A DNA stretch of 64,000 nt from an uncultured Pelagibacteraceae bacterium (lineage in GTDB: Bacteria; Pseudomonadota; Alphaproteobacteria; Pelagibacterales; AG-422-B15): contig CACDOH010000001.1 in NCBI GenBank assembly GCA_902554325.1, positions 1 through 64,000 of the forward strand, read 5' to 3'. The position numbers and the translations under genes are program-made. Shown here in pieces: positions 40,620 through 51,054 of this stretch (positions are counted from its first letter, which is position 1; each line of letters begins with the position of its first letter). Below the pieces are notes generated by a model. It had not been told where the DNA came from, made no database searches, and worked only from the letters and a program-made list of their open reading frames with translations.

Positions 40620-42233
40620 ATGGCTGACTCTATTTATAGACCAGATGTGGTTATTGTGGGTGGCGGTGTGGCTGGACTAACTGTAGCACTTAACCTAGCA
40701 CCTCGAAAAGTCTGCATTATAACAAAAAGTACTTTAGGCATGAATACCTCTAGTATGTGGGCACAAGGTGGCATTGCTGCAGCAGTGGGAATTAACGACA
40801 GTGTCGAAAATCATGTTGAAGATACTGTTACAACTGCAAAAGGTCTAGCTGACAAGAACGTCATTCGAAAAGTCATCAGTGAGGCAGAGAGTATTATAAG
40901 TGATCTTGAGAACATTGGGGTAAACTTTGATAAAAATAATGACGGATCTTTTGATTTAGGCCTTGAAGCCGCTCATAGCAGAAACCGAATAGTAAGATCA
41001 AAGGGTGATAGTTCCGGTATTGAAATTATGAGAGGCTTAATAAAAAAAGTTAGTGAAAGTGAAAATATTACGGTTTTAGAAAACGTCTCAATTGACAGAA
41101 TTATGTCAGAAAATAACATCATACATGGGGTTATTGGAAGATTGGTACAAGAAAATGTTCCAGATAATCATGTTGTTATTGAAAGTTCAAATGTTGTGCT
41201 TGCTACTGGGGGACTTGGAGGAATATTTGCTAATACAACTAACCCAAGAAGTTCTTATGGTGAGGGAATAGCCCTTGCTGCACAAGCGGGTGCAGTCTTG
41301 ACTGATATGGAGTTTATTCAATTCCATCCAACAGGGCTTGATTTTGGTTTGGACCCTACTCCACTTGCGACCGAGGCAATTAGAGGTGATGGTGCTTATC
41401 TGGTAAATCAAAATGAAGAGAGGTTTATGCTTGGAGTTCATCCAGAAAATGAGTTGGCACCCAGAGACCTGGTTGCTCAAAATTTATTTAAGCAAATAGA
41501 GCAAGGAAACTCTGTCTTTCTTGATTGCCGTAAAGTGAGGAGTAAATTTGAAGCAAAATACCCGCAAGTTGCCTCATATTGTCAAGCGGCAGGACTTAAT
41601 CCAAAAATAGATTTATTGCCAATACTTCCGGTTGCTCATTATCATATAGGGGGAGTTAAAACGGACCTGGATGGAAAAACTTCAGTGGAAGGGCTTTGGT
41701 GTTGTGGTGAAGTTGCGGCAACAGGCATACATGGCGCAAATCGATTGGCTTCTAATTCATTACTTGAATCAATGGTATTTGGAAGAATTGTTGCAAAAAA
41801 TATTAATAGTTCACCAATTAAAAAAATAAATAAAATTAATCCTGATTTTATTAGAATGTATAAAGAAAAAACCAAGAATAAGATCAGAGCGAAGAAATAT
41901 ATTTGGCAACTTCGTTCTTCAATGATGAGGAATGTTGGTATTGTAAGAAGCCATAGCTCAATTGTAAGAGGACTTCATGATGTTCTTAAGATCGAAAGAG
42001 AGTCAAAGGGGCTTTCTGCAAAACTAAATGATATGATACTCGTAAGTAAGTTTATTATTATTGGTGCTTATTTCAGAAAAGAAAGTAGAGGATGTCACTT
42101 AAGATCTGACTATCAAAATACAGATGATAATTATGTATTGCATTTTGATACGAAATTCTCAGATATAGATAACAAAATAAATGAAATCTTAAACTTGGCA
42201 GATTACAAAAATCGTAAACAAATTGTTAACTAA
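40620..42233 (+). CDS. nadB: L-aspartate oxidase
   Basis: A 537-residue flavoprotein oxidising L-aspartate to iminoaspartate for NadA. It has the FAD Rossmann motif VVIVGGGVAGLTVAL, SSMWAQGGIAAAVG, the active-site blocks MEFIQFHPTGLDFG and HYHIGGVKTDLDGKT, and GIHGANRLASNSLLESMVFG. The length is normal. The last 11 nt overlap the TTG start of nadC. Confidence 0.97.
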   Translation: MADSIYRPDVVIVGGGVAGLTVALNLAPRKVCIITKSTLGMNTSSMWAQGGIAAAVGINDSVENHVEDTVTTAKGLADKNVIRKVISEAESIISDLENIGVNFDKNNDGSFDLGLEAAHSRNRIVRSKGDSSGIEIMRGLIKKVSESENITVLENVSIDRIMSENNIIHGVIGRLVQENVPDNHVVIESSNVVLATGGLGGIFANTTNPRSSYGEGIALAAQAGAVLTDMEFIQFHPTGLDFGLDPTPLATEAIRGDGAYLVNQNEERFMLGVHPENELAPRDLVAQNLFKQIEQGNSVFLDCRKVRSKFEAKYPQVASYCQAAGLNPKIDLLPILPVAHYHIGGVKTDLDGKTSVEGLWCCGEVAATGIHGANRLASNSLLESMVFGRIVAKNINSSPIKKINKINPDFIRMYKEKTKNKIRAKKYIWQLRSSMMRNVGIVRSHSSIVRGLHDVLKIERESKGLSAKLNDMILVSKFIIIGAYFRKESRGCHLRSDYQNTDDNYVLHFDTKFSDIDNKINEILNLADYKNRKQIVN

Positions 42234-43053
42234 AAAATATATAAATCAGCTAGTGCACTCTGCTCTCTTGGAAGATATAGGAAGAGAAGGTGATATAACA
42301 TCAAAAGTATTAATACCTAAATCCTCTCTGTCAAAAGCAACCATCGTCGTTAAAGAAAAGGCTGTTATATGTGGTACCGAATTCGCGAAGCAAACCTTTA
42401 AGAAGTTAGATAAGTCAGTCAAAATTAGGACCCTAAAAAAAGACGGTGAACTAGCAAACAAGGGAGATAAAATAATTACAATTTCAGGAAAGACGCAAAA
42501 CATCTTAACCGCAGAAAGGACTGCTCTTAACTTTTTAGGCTTAATGTCTGGCGTTGCATCCAAAGCGAGAAAATTTTCATATATAGCCGATCCATATGGC
42601 TCAAAAATATATTCTACACGTAAAACTATTCCTGGTATTCGTAAACTTGAAAAATATGCACTTACAATTGGAGGGGCTTATATTAATAGAGAAACACTTG
42701 ATGATTTCTTTTTCATTAAAGACAATCATTTGAGGACAAATTCTGACATTAAAGAGTGCATACGTAAACTAAGGCTCATGAATCGAAATAAAAAAATTAC
42801 AGTAGAAGTTGATAATCTAAATCAACTTAAAAAAATAGTTAATGAAAAGGTTGATGTAGTTTTATTAGATAACATGACCCCCATCCAGGTAAAGACTTGT
42901 CTTAAAATAGTTAATGGTAGATTCGAATGTGAAGCGTCGGGAAAAATAAATCTAAAGAATCTTTTGTCTTTCGCAAAAACTAAAGTGAACCGTATTTCTA
43001 TAGGTCAACTTACTCACAGCATTAATAATGTAGATTTTGGATTAGATATCTAA
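42223..43053 (+). CDS. nadC: Nicotinate-nucleotide pyrophosphorylase (QAPRTase)
   Basis: A 276-residue quinolinate phosphoribosyltransferase. It shows LLEDIGREGDITSKVL, the LTAERTALNFLGLMSGVAS helix, the TRKTIPGIRKLEKYAL active-site basic residues, FFIKDNHL and DVVLLDNMTP. The start is TTG inside nadB, suggesting translational coupling. It ends directly before the acetyltransferase gene. Confidence 0.96.
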   Translation: MLTKKYINQLVHSALLEDIGREGDITSKVLIPKSSLSKATIVVKEKAVICGTEFAKQTFKKLDKSVKIRTLKKDGELANKGDKIITISGKTQNILTAERTALNFLGLMSGVASKARKFSYIADPYGSKIYSTRKTIPGIRKLEKYALTIGGAYINRETLDDFFFIKDNHLRTNSDIKECIRKLRLMNRNKKITVEVDNLNQLKKIVNEKVDVVLLDNMTPIQVKTCLKIVNGRFECEASGKINLKNLLSFAKTKVNRISIGQLTHSINNVDFGLDI

Positions 43054-43512
43054 ATGTACAGTAGGTCGATTACCCCCATGGGATTTGATGCTCCGATTGA
43101 ATACATAACTAAAAAATTTGTTTTACGCCCACTCACAATAGACTATGTAAATGAAGACTATGAAGTAGTAATGAGTAGCGTGGATCATCTTTATAAACTG
43201 ATGGATAATAGTGAATGGCCAAAAGGTCTTACTTTAGAGGAAAATTTAATTGACCTCGGCTGGCATCAGAGAGAATTTACCTTAGGTCATTCTTTTGCAT
43301 ATACTGTTTTATCCCCAGAAAGTAATAAAATTATAGGTTGCTGTTACATTTATCCATCAGCAGATCCTCAGTATGAAGTGCAAGTATTTTACTGGATTAA
43401 AGAAGATCTTTTGAAATACGGAATTGAGTCTGAATTGGGTATTGCAATTAAAAGTTGGCTAGAGGAATGCTGGCCCTTTAAAAGATTTGATTTTCCAGGC
43501 AGAAAAATTTAA
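43054..43512 (+). CDS. GNAT-family acetyltransferase-like protein
   Basis: A 152-residue GNAT-like protein. An N-terminal beta strand KFVLRPLTIDYVNEDYEVVMSS is followed by a core with SFAYTVLSPESNKIIGCCYIYP and YEVQVFYWI. The acetyl-CoA-binding loop is weak compared with classical members. Its ATG follows the nadC stop without a gap, so it belongs to the nad transcript. It ends flush against the glyS stop. The substrate is unknown. Confidence 0.7.
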   Translation: MYSRSITPMGFDAPIEYITKKFVLRPLTIDYVNEDYEVVMSSVDHLYKLMDNSEWPKGLTLEENLIDLGWHQREFTLGHSFAYTVLSPESNKIIGCCYIYPSADPQYEVQVFYWIKEDLLKYGIESELGIAIKSWLEECWPFKRFDFPGRKI

Positions 43513-44871
43513 TTATTCAAAAATCTTTTGGTACTCAGCTATCAGTTCTTTTATTAAGACTCTTTTTTGTTGCATTGTATCGCGGTCTCTAATTGTTACA
43601 GTCTCATTTTCCAAGGTTTCAAAGTCAACAGTTATACATATTGGAGTACCAATTTCATCATGCCTTCTATAGCCTTTGCCAATATTACCTGAGTTTTCTA
43701 AAATTACTCGACCCAATCCAAGTGATTGCAAATCTTTTTTTATTATTCTCGCTTTGTTAACTAGCTCTTCATTATTTCTTTTAAGTGGAATTACAGCAGC
43801 TTTAATAGGAGATAGATGTGGTTTAAGTGCTAATACAATGCGCGTATTATCATTTTCTAACTTTTCTTCTCGGTAAGCTTCGTTTAACAGCGCTAAAACC
43901 CCCCTATCAACCCCTGCTGACGGCTCAATTACGTAAGGTATAAACCAATCTTTACTTTCAGAGTTTTGAACAGCAAGTTTTGTTGTTGAATTTTTATTTT
44001 CCATAACTTCTGCAGAAATTTTAAATTCGCTCTGATTTTTTGTATGTGAACCTAAATCAAAATCTGTTCTATTGGCTATTCCCTCTAATTCTTCTAAGCC
44101 GTGAGGGAATTCATACATCAAATCTACTGTTGCTTTTGAGTAATGAGATAAATCGCTATTTTCTACATTATATTTTTTTAGATTATTTGGATCGATTCCT
44201 TGATGAACCCACCAATCGTACCTTTGAGCAACCCAGTAGTCATGCCACGTTTCATCATTTCCAGGTTCAACAAAAAATTCAAGCTCCATTTGCTCAAACT
44301 CTCGAACTCTAAAAATAAATTTTCCAGGAGTCACTTCGTTTCTGAATGCTTTACCTATCTGTGCAATGCCAAAAGGTACTACTTTATTCGTAGAATCTAA
44401 AATATTTTTGAAATTAGTGAATATTTGTTGTGCAGTTTCAGGCCGTAAATATGCATAGTTACTACCATCATCAATCGGTCCAACTGCAGTTTTAAACATC
44501 AAATTGAAAGGTCTCGGCTCAGTTAAATCTGTTGAACCGCACTGAGGACATTTATTAGCATTATGTTGGTCAGCTCTAAATCTATGATTACAACTTTTAC
44601 AATCGACTAGTGGATCAGAAAATGTATCTTCGTGTCCAGAATGTTTGAGAACTTGCTTTCCTGTAAGGATAGATGCATCCAAGCCCTCAACATCATCCCT
44701 CTCATAAATCATTGATTTCCACCAGGACAATTTAAGATTATTTTTTAATTCGACACCAAGTGGACCGTAATCATAAATTCCCTGAAGTCCTCCGTAAATC
44801 TCATTTGATTGGAATATAAAGCCTCGTCTTTTACAAAGGGAAACAAGGTCTTCCATATTTTTAGAGACCAT
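43513..44871 (-). CDS. glyS: Glycyl-tRNA synthetase, alpha2 (single-subunit) type
   Basis: A class II synthetase of about 450 residues. Visible are [27 protein letters not shown], a Cys-x2-Cys...Cys-x2-Cys insertion (CKSCNHRF and CPQCGSTD), motif 2 FRNEVTPG...[12 protein letters not shown] and motif 3 [14 protein letters not shown], then an anticodon-binding domain. This is the alpha2 form found in eukaryotes, Archaea and some bacteria, not the alpha2-beta2 GlyQ/GlyS usual in Proteobacteria. The ATG at 44871 has GGAG five bases upstream and overlaps the protease stop by 11 nt. Confidence 0.95.
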   Translation of the reverse strand: MVSKNMEDLVSLCKRRGFIFQSNEIYGGLQGIYDYGPLGVELKNNLKLSWWKSMIYERDDVEGLDASILTGKQVLKHSGHEDTFSDPLVDCKSCNHRFRADQHNANKCPQCGSTDLTEPRPFNLMFKTAVGPIDDGSNYAYLRPETAQQIFTNFKNILDSTNKVVPFGIAQIGKAFRNEVTPGKFIFRVREFEQMELEFFVEPGNDETWHDYWVAQRYDWWVHQGIDPNNLKKYNVENSDLSHYSKATVDLMYEFPHGLEELEGIANRTDFDLGSHTKNQSEFKISAEVMENKNSTTKLAVQNSESKDWFIPYVIEPSAGVDRGVLALLNEAYREEKLENDNTRIVLALKPHLSPIKAAVIPLKRNNEELVNKARIIKKDLQSLGLGRVILENSGNIGKGYRRHDEIGTPICITVDFETLENETVTIRDRDTMQQKRVLIKELIAEYQKIFE

Positions 44872-45667
44872 AACGACTCCAAAAAGAGTTTTCCTTAATT
44901 GATTGAATAATCTGATCAATCAGATCATTGGAACCAGATCTGCTACTGAATAGGTTTTTTACAAATGATTTTTTTTCTTCAATATGTCTTATTTTTATCT
45001 TTTTTCCATAGTGTTTTTCAAGATATGTATTCAGATTTTCATTAGAATCGACTAGTCCAATATTTTTTCCTTGTTCTCCTGTCCAGAATTCACCATTGAA
45101 AACTTGAGCAGGCTTTATCTTCTTTTTTCTACTCTTTAGGACCAAGTTTTTGAAATTTTCAAAAATACTATCTTGAACCTTTATTAATTTTGATACATCT
45201 TTTTTTGATACTTCCTCAAAAGGATCTAAAAATGATTTACGATCTCCCTTAGTAAAAACTCTTCTTTTAATGCCAACTTTATCAATAAGTTTTTTAAATC
45301 CAAAAGATGCACTAATCACTCCTATTGACCCAACAATAGAACTTTTATTTGCCAAGAGAATATCACCTGAACACATTAGCATATAGCCTCCTGAAGCGGC
45401 CACATCCTCAGCTATGGTAATCACTTTTACTTTATTTTTGTTTGAAAGAGTTTTAATTCTATCATAAATCAACTCTGATTGAACTGGAGACCCTCCAGGA
45501 GAATTAATTTTGATTACAACAACGTTTGGTTTTTTGTAAGTAAAAGTTTTATCAAGTATGTTTGAACAATTCTCAAGGGTTAGTCCTTTTTGGAACCTAC
45601 CAAGGTCACCAATTACTCCTCTTAAGCCAACAATATTAATGCGAGTTTTAGTTGAAAAGATGCTCAT
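44861..45667 (-). CDS. S49-family serine protease, SppA/SohB-like
   Basis: A 268-residue S49 peptidase. The serine nucleophile lies in [16 protein letters not shown] and the general-base lysine in [17 protein letters not shown]. The oxyanion region [23 protein letters not shown] is also clear. No N-terminal membrane helix or signal is visible, so it differs from membrane-anchored SppA and may act on the cytoplasmic side. It is upstream of and overlapping glyS, and divergent from ispB. Confidence 0.9.
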   Translation of the reverse strand: MSIFSTKTRINIVGLRGVIGDLGRFQKGLTLENCSNILDKTFTYKKPNVVVIKINSPGGSPVQSELIYDRIKTLSNKNKVKVITIAEDVAASGGYMLMCSGDILLANKSSIVGSIGVISASFGFKKLIDKVGIKRRVFTKGDRKSFLDPFEEVSKKDVSKLIKVQDSIFENFKNLVLKSRKKKIKPAQVFNGEFWTGEQGKNIGLVDSNENLNTYLEKHYGKKIKIRHIEEKKSFVKNLFSSRSGSNDLIDQIIQSIKENSFWSRYGL

Positions 45668-45762
45668 ATTTGAAATTATTTACCAGAAATCTATAACTTT
45701 TAATAATACGAGACTATATTATAACTACACCTAAATATAAAACAAAAACATTAGTTTATTAA

Positions 45763-46743
45763 ATGAGTCATCCTATTAATGCCCTTTCGAAAACCTTAAA
45801 ATCTTCTTTGAAAAGAGTTAATAAGGAAATCAAAGACAATATAAAGGATGAGGAAAAACTCATAACTACAACTGCAGGACACTTACTCAATTCCGATGGA
45901 AAGAAAATTCGACCACTCCTAACACTTCTTACTTCCAGAATGCTTAAATATAGGGGCAGTGCTGATGTAACATTAGCGGTATGCATTGAATTTATCCATA
46001 ACGCAACTTTATTGCACGATGACGTTATAGATACTGGAAAACTTCGAAGAGGTAAAAAAAGTGCTAACGAAATTTGGGGCAATAAGGTTAGTGTCCTTGT
46101 GGGTGACTATCTTTTAAGTAAAGCTTTTAAACTCATGGTCAAAAATAAGTCTCTTAAGCTCTTAGAAATTTTATCACAAACCTCGCTTGTGCTAGCGAGA
46201 GGTCAAATACAAGATGTTGGTAATACCCAAAATATAAAATTGAGTGAGAAAAAGTATCTATCAATTATTAATGCTAAAACAGCCGAACTGTTTAGAGTAT
46301 CGTGTTTTCTTCCGACCATAATTACACGACAGAATAAAAAAATTCAAAAAATATTTAATGACTTTGGATATTATTTTGGTATGTCGTTTCAGTTATCGGA
46401 TGATATCTTAGATTATTTTGGGCATTCAAATAAACTGGGTAAATCAATTGGAAAGGATTTTTATGAAGGAAAAGTAACTTATCCTGTGATCCGATGCTTT
46501 AAAGACTCTGATAAGAAATCAAAAGTAATTATTGCAAAACTATTTCTTAAGAAAAAAAGAAATAAGAAAGATCTTGCCGTTATACTAAAATTAATGGAAA
46601 AAACTGACTCTTATCAAAAGTCGATTGATTTTCTGCTCAAATATAATGAAAAAGCAAAGTCGATTATTAATAAATTTGAAGATAATAGATATAAGGTGTA
46701 TCTTACAAATTTAGTAGATAATTTGGCGATAAGAGAAAAGTAA
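45763..46743 (+). CDS. ispB: Polyprenyl diphosphate synthase (octaprenyl type)
   Basis: A 326-residue trans-prenyl synthase with both Asp-rich motifs: ATLLHDDVIDTGKLRRGKKSAN and QLSDDILDYFG. Length and first-motif spacing match long-chain (C40-C50) synthases that make the ubiquinone side chain, rather than the shorter IspA nearby. Product length is inferred. It lies 3 nt before aroC. Confidence 0.9.
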   Translation: MSHPINALSKTLKSSLKRVNKEIKDNIKDEEKLITTTAGHLLNSDGKKIRPLLTLLTSRMLKYRGSADVTLAVCIEFIHNATLLHDDVIDTGKLRRGKKSANEIWGNKVSVLVGDYLLSKAFKLMVKNKSLKLLEILSQTSLVLARGQIQDVGNTQNIKLSEKKYLSIINAKTAELFRVSCFLPTIITRQNKKIQKIFNDFGYYFGMSFQLSDDILDYFGHSNKLGKSIGKDFYEGKVTYPVIRCFKDSDKKSKVIIAKLFLKKKRNKKDLAVILKLMEKTDSYQKSIDFLLKYNEKAKSIINKFEDNRYKVYLTNLVDNLAIREK

Positions 46744-46746
46744 ACC

Positions 46747-47829
46747 ATGTCACATAATACATTTGGAAAATTATTTCGTTTTACCACTTGGGGAGAGTCC
46801 CACGGTGACGCTATTGGCTGTGTAATTGATGGATGCCCTCCAATGATTCCGCTTAATGAGAAAGATATTCAAAAATATTTGGATAAGAGAAAGCCTGGAA
46901 CCTCTCGTTTTGTAACTCAGAGAAAAGAAGAGGATAAGGTTTCTATTCTCTCTGGGGTTTTTGAGGGCAAAACAACTGGTACACCGATTTTACTCCTAAT
47001 CTGGAATAAGGATCAAAAATCTAAAGATTATACTGAAATAAAGAATAAATTTAGACCTGGCCATGCAGACATTACTTACTTTCTAAAATACGGAATGAGA
47101 GACTACCGCGGAGGCGGTCGCTCATCAGCTCGAGAAACAGCTAGTCGTGTTGCAGCAGGAGCGGTAGCCAGAAAAGTTATAAGTCATCTTTCAAAGAAAA
47201 AGTTATTGATACAAGGGGCAGTAACGCAAATTGGGAAAATGAGCATAAACCCTAAACATTTTAAATGGGATGAAGTTCGTAAAAATAGTTTCTTTTGTCC
47301 TGACAAAAAGATCATATCGACATGGGAAGAGTATCTAGATGTTACACGTAAAAATGGAACTTCTTTAGGAGCAAGAATACTCGTAAATGTAAAGAATGTT
47401 CCTTCAGGACTTGGTGAACCTATATACGGCAAATTAGATGCTGAATTAGCATCTGCAATGATGAGCATCAACGCGATTAAAGGAGTTGAGATTGGTTTAG
47501 GAAATGAGTCTGTTGAAATCACTGGTGATGAAAATTCAGATGAAATACGAGCTAACGGTAAGAAAATTTCCTTTTCATCGAATAATTCTGGCGGCATTTT
47601 AGGAGGTATTTCCAGTGGTCAAGATATCAATATAAGTATTGCGGTGAAACCAACATCTTCAATCTTAAAAACAAAAAAAACGATTAATAATAGATTAAAG
47701 AATACAACCATATCCACAAAAGGAAGGCACGATCCATGTGTGGGTTTAAGGGCAGTTCCTATTGCTGAAGCAATGACAGCATGTGTTTTAGCTGATCATA
47801 TCATGCGCAACAAAGCTCAGTGTGGCTAA
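46747..47829 (+). CDS. aroC: Chorismate synthase
   Basis: A 360-residue FMN-dependent enzyme converting EPSP to chorismate. All three family signatures appear: [46 protein letters not shown], and [26 protein letters not shown]. Its stop interlocks with that of the convergent ispA in CTAA. Confidence 0.98.
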   Translation: MSHNTFGKLFRFTTWGESHGDAIGCVIDGCPPMIPLNEKDIQKYLDKRKPGTSRFVTQRKEEDKVSILSGVFEGKTTGTPILLLIWNKDQKSKDYTEIKNKFRPGHADITYFLKYGMRDYRGGGRSSARETASRVAAGAVARKVISHLSKKKLLIQGAVTQIGKMSINPKHFKWDEVRKNSFFCPDKKIISTWEEYLDVTRKNGTSLGARILVNVKNVPSGLGEPIYGKLDAELASAMMSINAIKGVEIGLGNESVEITGDENSDEIRANGKKISFSSNNSGGILGGISSGQDINISIAVKPTSSILKTKKTINNRLKNTTISTKGRHDPCVGLRAVPIAEAMTACVLADHIMRNKAQCG

Positions 47830-48644
47830 ACTTTAAGGTCTAATAAAAATTCAATAAGTAAATAAGTTTTCTTATTTTTTAGATTTATTTTTTTGAAAAT
47901 TGAAAAAATTTTTTGAGAAAGTTTTAATTTGTAATTCTCAAGAAACTTTTTATTTTTTACTGACATACGTGGAAAGTCTTCAAAATCATCATTTATTTGA
48001 AAAATTTCACCAATATACATTCCTATATCAGCAAGAGATTTTTGAATTTTTTTACTTTTTCCGGCACATATTGCTACTGCCTGACAACAAAATGACATTA
48101 ACATTCCTGTTTTAAGTTGGTTTAACTCAATCCTTTCTTCTATTTTTGTATTTGAAGAGCTTAAATCAATATATTGTCCTAATAACAAACCTTTTTCCCC
48201 TGAAAATTCACTCAATAGCTGTATTAATTTTATTTTTTTACCTTCACTTAAATTAAATTTCTTACTCGCTATAGTTAAATAAGATTTTGTCAGAAGCCCG
48301 CAACCAGCAAGAACAGCTGTAAATTCATTATACTTATAATGAGTTGTTTTCTTCCCCCTCCTATATTTATCATTGTCCATAGATGGCAAATCATCATGCA
48401 CTAATGAATAGTTATGTAGCATTTCAATAGCAGAACCTAAATTAAATATTATATTTTTTGGCAATTGAAATTCTTTACCAAATACATAAACCAAATATGG
48501 TCTAAATCTTTTACCACCAGAATTTATCGAATATTTTATTGATTGATTTAAGGTATTATTATCTAGAATAAATTTTTTTTTTAAAAATGAATTAAATTCT
48601 TTACTAAAACTTCTTAAATCTTTTTTAATGGTCTGATGCCTCAT
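47826..48644 (-). CDS. ispA: Farnesyl diphosphate synthase-like prenyltransferase
   Basis: A 272-residue prenyl synthase with the short-chain layout. The first motif is [23 protein letters not shown], preceded by [17 protein letters not shown], and the second is [16 protein letters not shown] synthases have the DDLPxMDxDxxRRG pattern seen here. It follows xseB directly, as in the alphaproteobacterial xseB-ispA-dxs cluster, but dxs is missing; aroC lies convergently instead. It is slightly short, with an unusual FEDF second motif. Confidence 0.9.
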   Translation of the reverse strand: MRHQTIKKDLRSFSKEFNSFLKKKFILDNNTLNQSIKYSINSGGKRFRPYLVYVFGKEFQLPKNIIFNLGSAIEMLHNYSLVHDDLPSMDNDKYRRGKKTTHYKYNEFTAVLAGCGLLTKSYLTIASKKFNLSEGKKIKLIQLLSEFSGEKGLLLGQYIDLSSSNTKIEERIELNQLKTGMLMSFCCQAVAICAGKSKKIQKSLADIGMYIGEIFQINDDFEDFPRMSVKNKKFLENYKLKLSQKIFSIFKKINLKNKKTYLLIEFLLDLKV

Positions 48645-48878
48645 TCACTTTTTTTTTGTGATTTTTCCATCAGGCAATACTTTAATTTCGTCGAGCTTAA
48701 GGACCGCCTCATCTAATTTCCTCTGACAATGAGATCTAAGATGCGACCCTCTTGTATAATACTCAATAGACTTTTCTAAATCTATATTTCCACTTTCAAG
48801 ATTCTCTACAATTTCGGATAGTTCTTCCATTGCTTTTTCAAAAGACAGTTTATTTATTTCCTCAGGAATTTTACTCAT
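48645..48878 (-). CDS. xseB: Exodeoxyribonuclease VII small subunit
   Basis: A 77-residue XseB. The family core FEKAMEELSEIVENLESGNIDLEKSIEYY and the following basic helix are clear. With XseA, not in the window, it degrades single-stranded DNA. It overlaps the deacetylase stop by 4 nt and abuts ispA, so the three genes form one operon. Confidence 0.94.
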   Translation of the reverse strand: MSKIPEEINKLSFEKAMEELSEIVENLESGNIDLEKSIEYYTRGSHLRSHCQRKLDEAVLKLDEIKVLPDGKITKKK

Positions 48879-49804
48879 TTTTGCAGCTCACTTAGATGCG
48901 TAATCATTGAATTTTCAAGTGCTTTTATATCATAACCACCTTCAAGCATCGATATTATTTTTCCTTCACAATATTTATTTGCAATTTCTCTTAACTTACT
49001 TGTAATTAGCCTAAAATCATTTTCTACAAGATCCAGCGAGGCAAGAGGATCTTTTGTATGCGCATCAAACCCAGCAGAAATTAGAAGGAAATCTGGCCTT
49101 TGCTCTTCTAATTTTTTTACAATTCTTTCATCAAATATCTGCTGATATTTATATGAATTTGTTCCTGATGTGAGTGGAACATTAACAATATTACCTACTC
49201 CTATTTCATTTACATCACCTGTGCCAGGATATAGGGGATACTGGTGCGTTGAGTAATAGGTAACTTTTGAATTATTATAGAATATATCTTGAGTACCATT
49301 TCCATGATGAACATCAAAATCAATAATGGCTATATTTTTAAACTTATACTTGTTAATTAAATAATGTGCGGCAATTGCAACATTGTTAAAAACACAAAAA
49401 CCCATTGATCGATCATAACATGCATGGTGACCAGGTGGCCTGACAATACAAAAGGCATTATGAATATTATTACTCATTATAGCATCTACCGCGTCTATTC
49501 CCGCTCCGGCAGCTCTTAAGGTTGCATCCATAGAACCTTTTGAAACTGGAGTTTCTTGATCTAAGAAAACTATTTGATCATCAGATGGGAATCTTGCAAG
49601 AGTTTCCCTAACAAATTTCTCTTCATGAGCAGCAGAAATAAGTGATTGCTCTATTTTATTAGGTTGTTTAATTATTATATTTTTAAACTCTTCTTTATTT
49701 ATTAGTTCAATGATATTTTGGACACGATCGGAACACTCTGGATAATCCAAGGATTGTACGTGACCTTTAAAACAGTCGTCAAAATATACAAAAGTTTGTG
49801 TCAT
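48875..49804 (-). CDS. Histone-deacetylase-family (acetoin-utilisation-like) deacetylase
   Basis: A roughly 309-residue member of the HDAC/AcuC/AphA superfamily. The catalytic His pair is in RPPGHHACYDRSMGFCVFNN, the zinc ligands in IDFDVHHGNGTQDIF, and the second Asp in SAGFDAHTKDPLASL. In Bacteria these remove acetyl groups from small amines or proteins. The start is the ATG at 49804; a TTG at 49816 is possible. The divergent tsaC ATG is at 49807, so the two starts are 2 bp apart. Confidence 0.93.
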   Translation of the reverse strand: MTQTFVYFDDCFKGHVQSLDYPECSDRVQNIIELINKEEFKNIIIKQPNKIEQSLISAAHEEKFVRETLARFPSDDQIVFLDQETPVSKGSMDATLRAAGAGIDAVDAIMSNNIHNAFCIVRPPGHHACYDRSMGFCVFNNVAIAAHYLINKYKFKNIAIIDFDVHHGNGTQDIFYNNSKVTYYSTHQYPLYPGTGDVNEIGVGNIVNVPLTSGTNSYKYQQIFDERIVKKLEEQRPDFLLISAGFDAHTKDPLASLDLVENDFRLITSKLREIANKYCEGKIISMLEGGYDIKALENSMITHLSELQK

Positions 49805-49806
49805 AG

Positions 49807-50445
49807 ATGAATTCAAAAAAAGTAATTAAAGCCAATATAAACTCTATTAAATTAGCTGCTAGAAGTCTACTGAATGGTAAAACAATAATTATACCAACAG
49901 ATACTGTTTATGGCATTGCAGCAGATGCAACTAACGAGAAAGGGGTTGAAAATATTTTCAAAATTAAGAAAAGGCCAAGAACCTATCCACTTATTTTATT
50001 TGTAAAATCCATAGAAGAAGCAAAAAAATATGCATATTTCAATGATATTGAGGAGTTCTTAGCAACACATTACTGGCCTGGACCCCTTACGCTCATACTT
50101 AGAAAAAAAAATAGAAATATCTATAACGGTGATAAAAGACTTTCAAAAATAGGCATTCGCATTCCAAAAAATAAAGATGTTATGAACTTACTTAAAGTCG
50201 TTAATAAGCCACTCGCAACTACCAGTGCAAATATTCACCAAGAAAAAAATAGTAATAATATCAATCATCTTAGCCTACTTCATAATGATGATGTTACGCA
50301 CGCAATAAGCAGTCACTACAGAATGAGCTTTGCAGAATCAACTCTGGTTGAAGTGAATAAAAACAAAATAAACCTCATAAGAAAAGGTTCTATTTCAAAA
50401 AAATCAATTGAGAGTAATTTAAAAAAAAATTTGTTGCTTGAGTAA
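49807..50445 (+). CDS. tsaC: L-threonylcarbamoyladenylate synthase (Sua5/TsaC/YrdC)
   Basis: A 212-residue YrdC-domain protein making threonylcarbamoyl-AMP for the t6A37 tRNA modification. It shows the substrate motif IIPTDTVYGIAADATN, FKIKKRPRTYPLILFV, HYWPGPLTLIL, KIGIRIPKN and PLATTSANIHQ. It lacks the extra C-terminal Sua5 domain. The start lies 2 bp from the divergent deacetylase start, so a leaderless mRNA is likely. Confidence 0.95.
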   Translation: MNSKKVIKANINSIKLAARSLLNGKTIIIPTDTVYGIAADATNEKGVENIFKIKKRPRTYPLILFVKSIEEAKKYAYFNDIEEFLATHYWPGPLTLILRKKNRNIYNGDKRLSKIGIRIPKNKDVMNLLKVVNKPLATTSANIHQEKNSNNINHLSLLHNDDVTHAISSHYRMSFAESTLVEVNKNKINLIRKGSISKKSIESNLKKNLLLE

Positions 50446-50447
50446 AC

Positions 50448-51047
50448 TTATGCATCAACAAATGCATTAAAGGAAAAGCACCTTCTTTCTCCATCTCCTC
50501 TAAAAGGGTGAACGTCATGCATTAGAAATGATGGAAATATGTATAAATCTCCTACTCTGGGCTTAAAAGTCTCTCTATGTTTCACAAGCGGTGGGCTATT
50601 TCTTGGAAGAGACACACGACCATCAAAAAAAGAAATTAATCCTGCTAAATCTTTTTCTTTATTACGCTTAATTGAACTCGGTATCTTTAAATAACCTACT
50701 CCACTAATATTACCTCTATGTAAATGTGGTGGATTAAAATCTCCAGCAAACTGGCTGACGATCCAAGCTTTTTCTATTCTTATTTTTTTAACTTTAATAT
50801 TAAGTGTTTTATCATAATAATCTTTTACAGACTTAATAATCTGTTTTTCAATTCCAATTTTTAAGATTTTTGAGGGTATCCTAAACTGCTGTTTCATGCT
50901 TCCTACTAATCTGTGGTCATAATCGTATCTTTTTGAAAGTCTTTTATTATTAGACACCTGCTCAGAAAATTTGTTTAAACGAGCGACCGCACTTAGTGTC
51001 AGTTTTGTTTTTCCGATTGTTGGTCCAAATGGTTTGTATATCTTCAT
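50448..51047 (-). CDS. Putative 2-oxoglutarate/Fe(II)-dependent oxygenase
   Basis: A 199-residue double-stranded beta-helix protein of the putative 2OG-Fe(II) oxygenase group often found in marine bacteria and phages. Candidate iron ligands are in PPHLHRGNISGVGYLKIP (His) and the distal FPSFLMHDVHPFRGDGERRCFSFNAFV, where the Arg pair could hold 2-oxoglutarate. The substrate is unknown. It lies directly downstream of tRNA-Arg on the same strand and converges with tsaC with a 2-nt gap. Confidence 0.75.
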   Translation of the reverse strand: MKIYKPFGPTIGKTKLTLSAVARLNKFSEQVSNNKRLSKRYDYDHRLVGSMKQQFRIPSKILKIGIEKQIIKSVKDYYDKTLNIKVKKIRIEKAWIVSQFAGDFNPPHLHRGNISGVGYLKIPSSIKRNKEKDLAGLISFFDGRVSLPRNSPPLVKHRETFKPRVGDLYIFPSFLMHDVHPFRGDGERRCFSFNAFVDA

Positions 51048-51054
51048 ATTTTCT

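Noticed and set aside
41187-41480. Minus-strand 97-codon frame inside nadB
   Set aside because: It is antisense to conserved nadB active-site coding sequence, lacks any domain and looks like a shadow frame.
45668-45762. Promoters in the sppA/ispB divergent gap
   Set aside because: TATAAT-like sequences occur on both strands, but no -35 element of reasonable match at proper spacing was found, so no feature was called.
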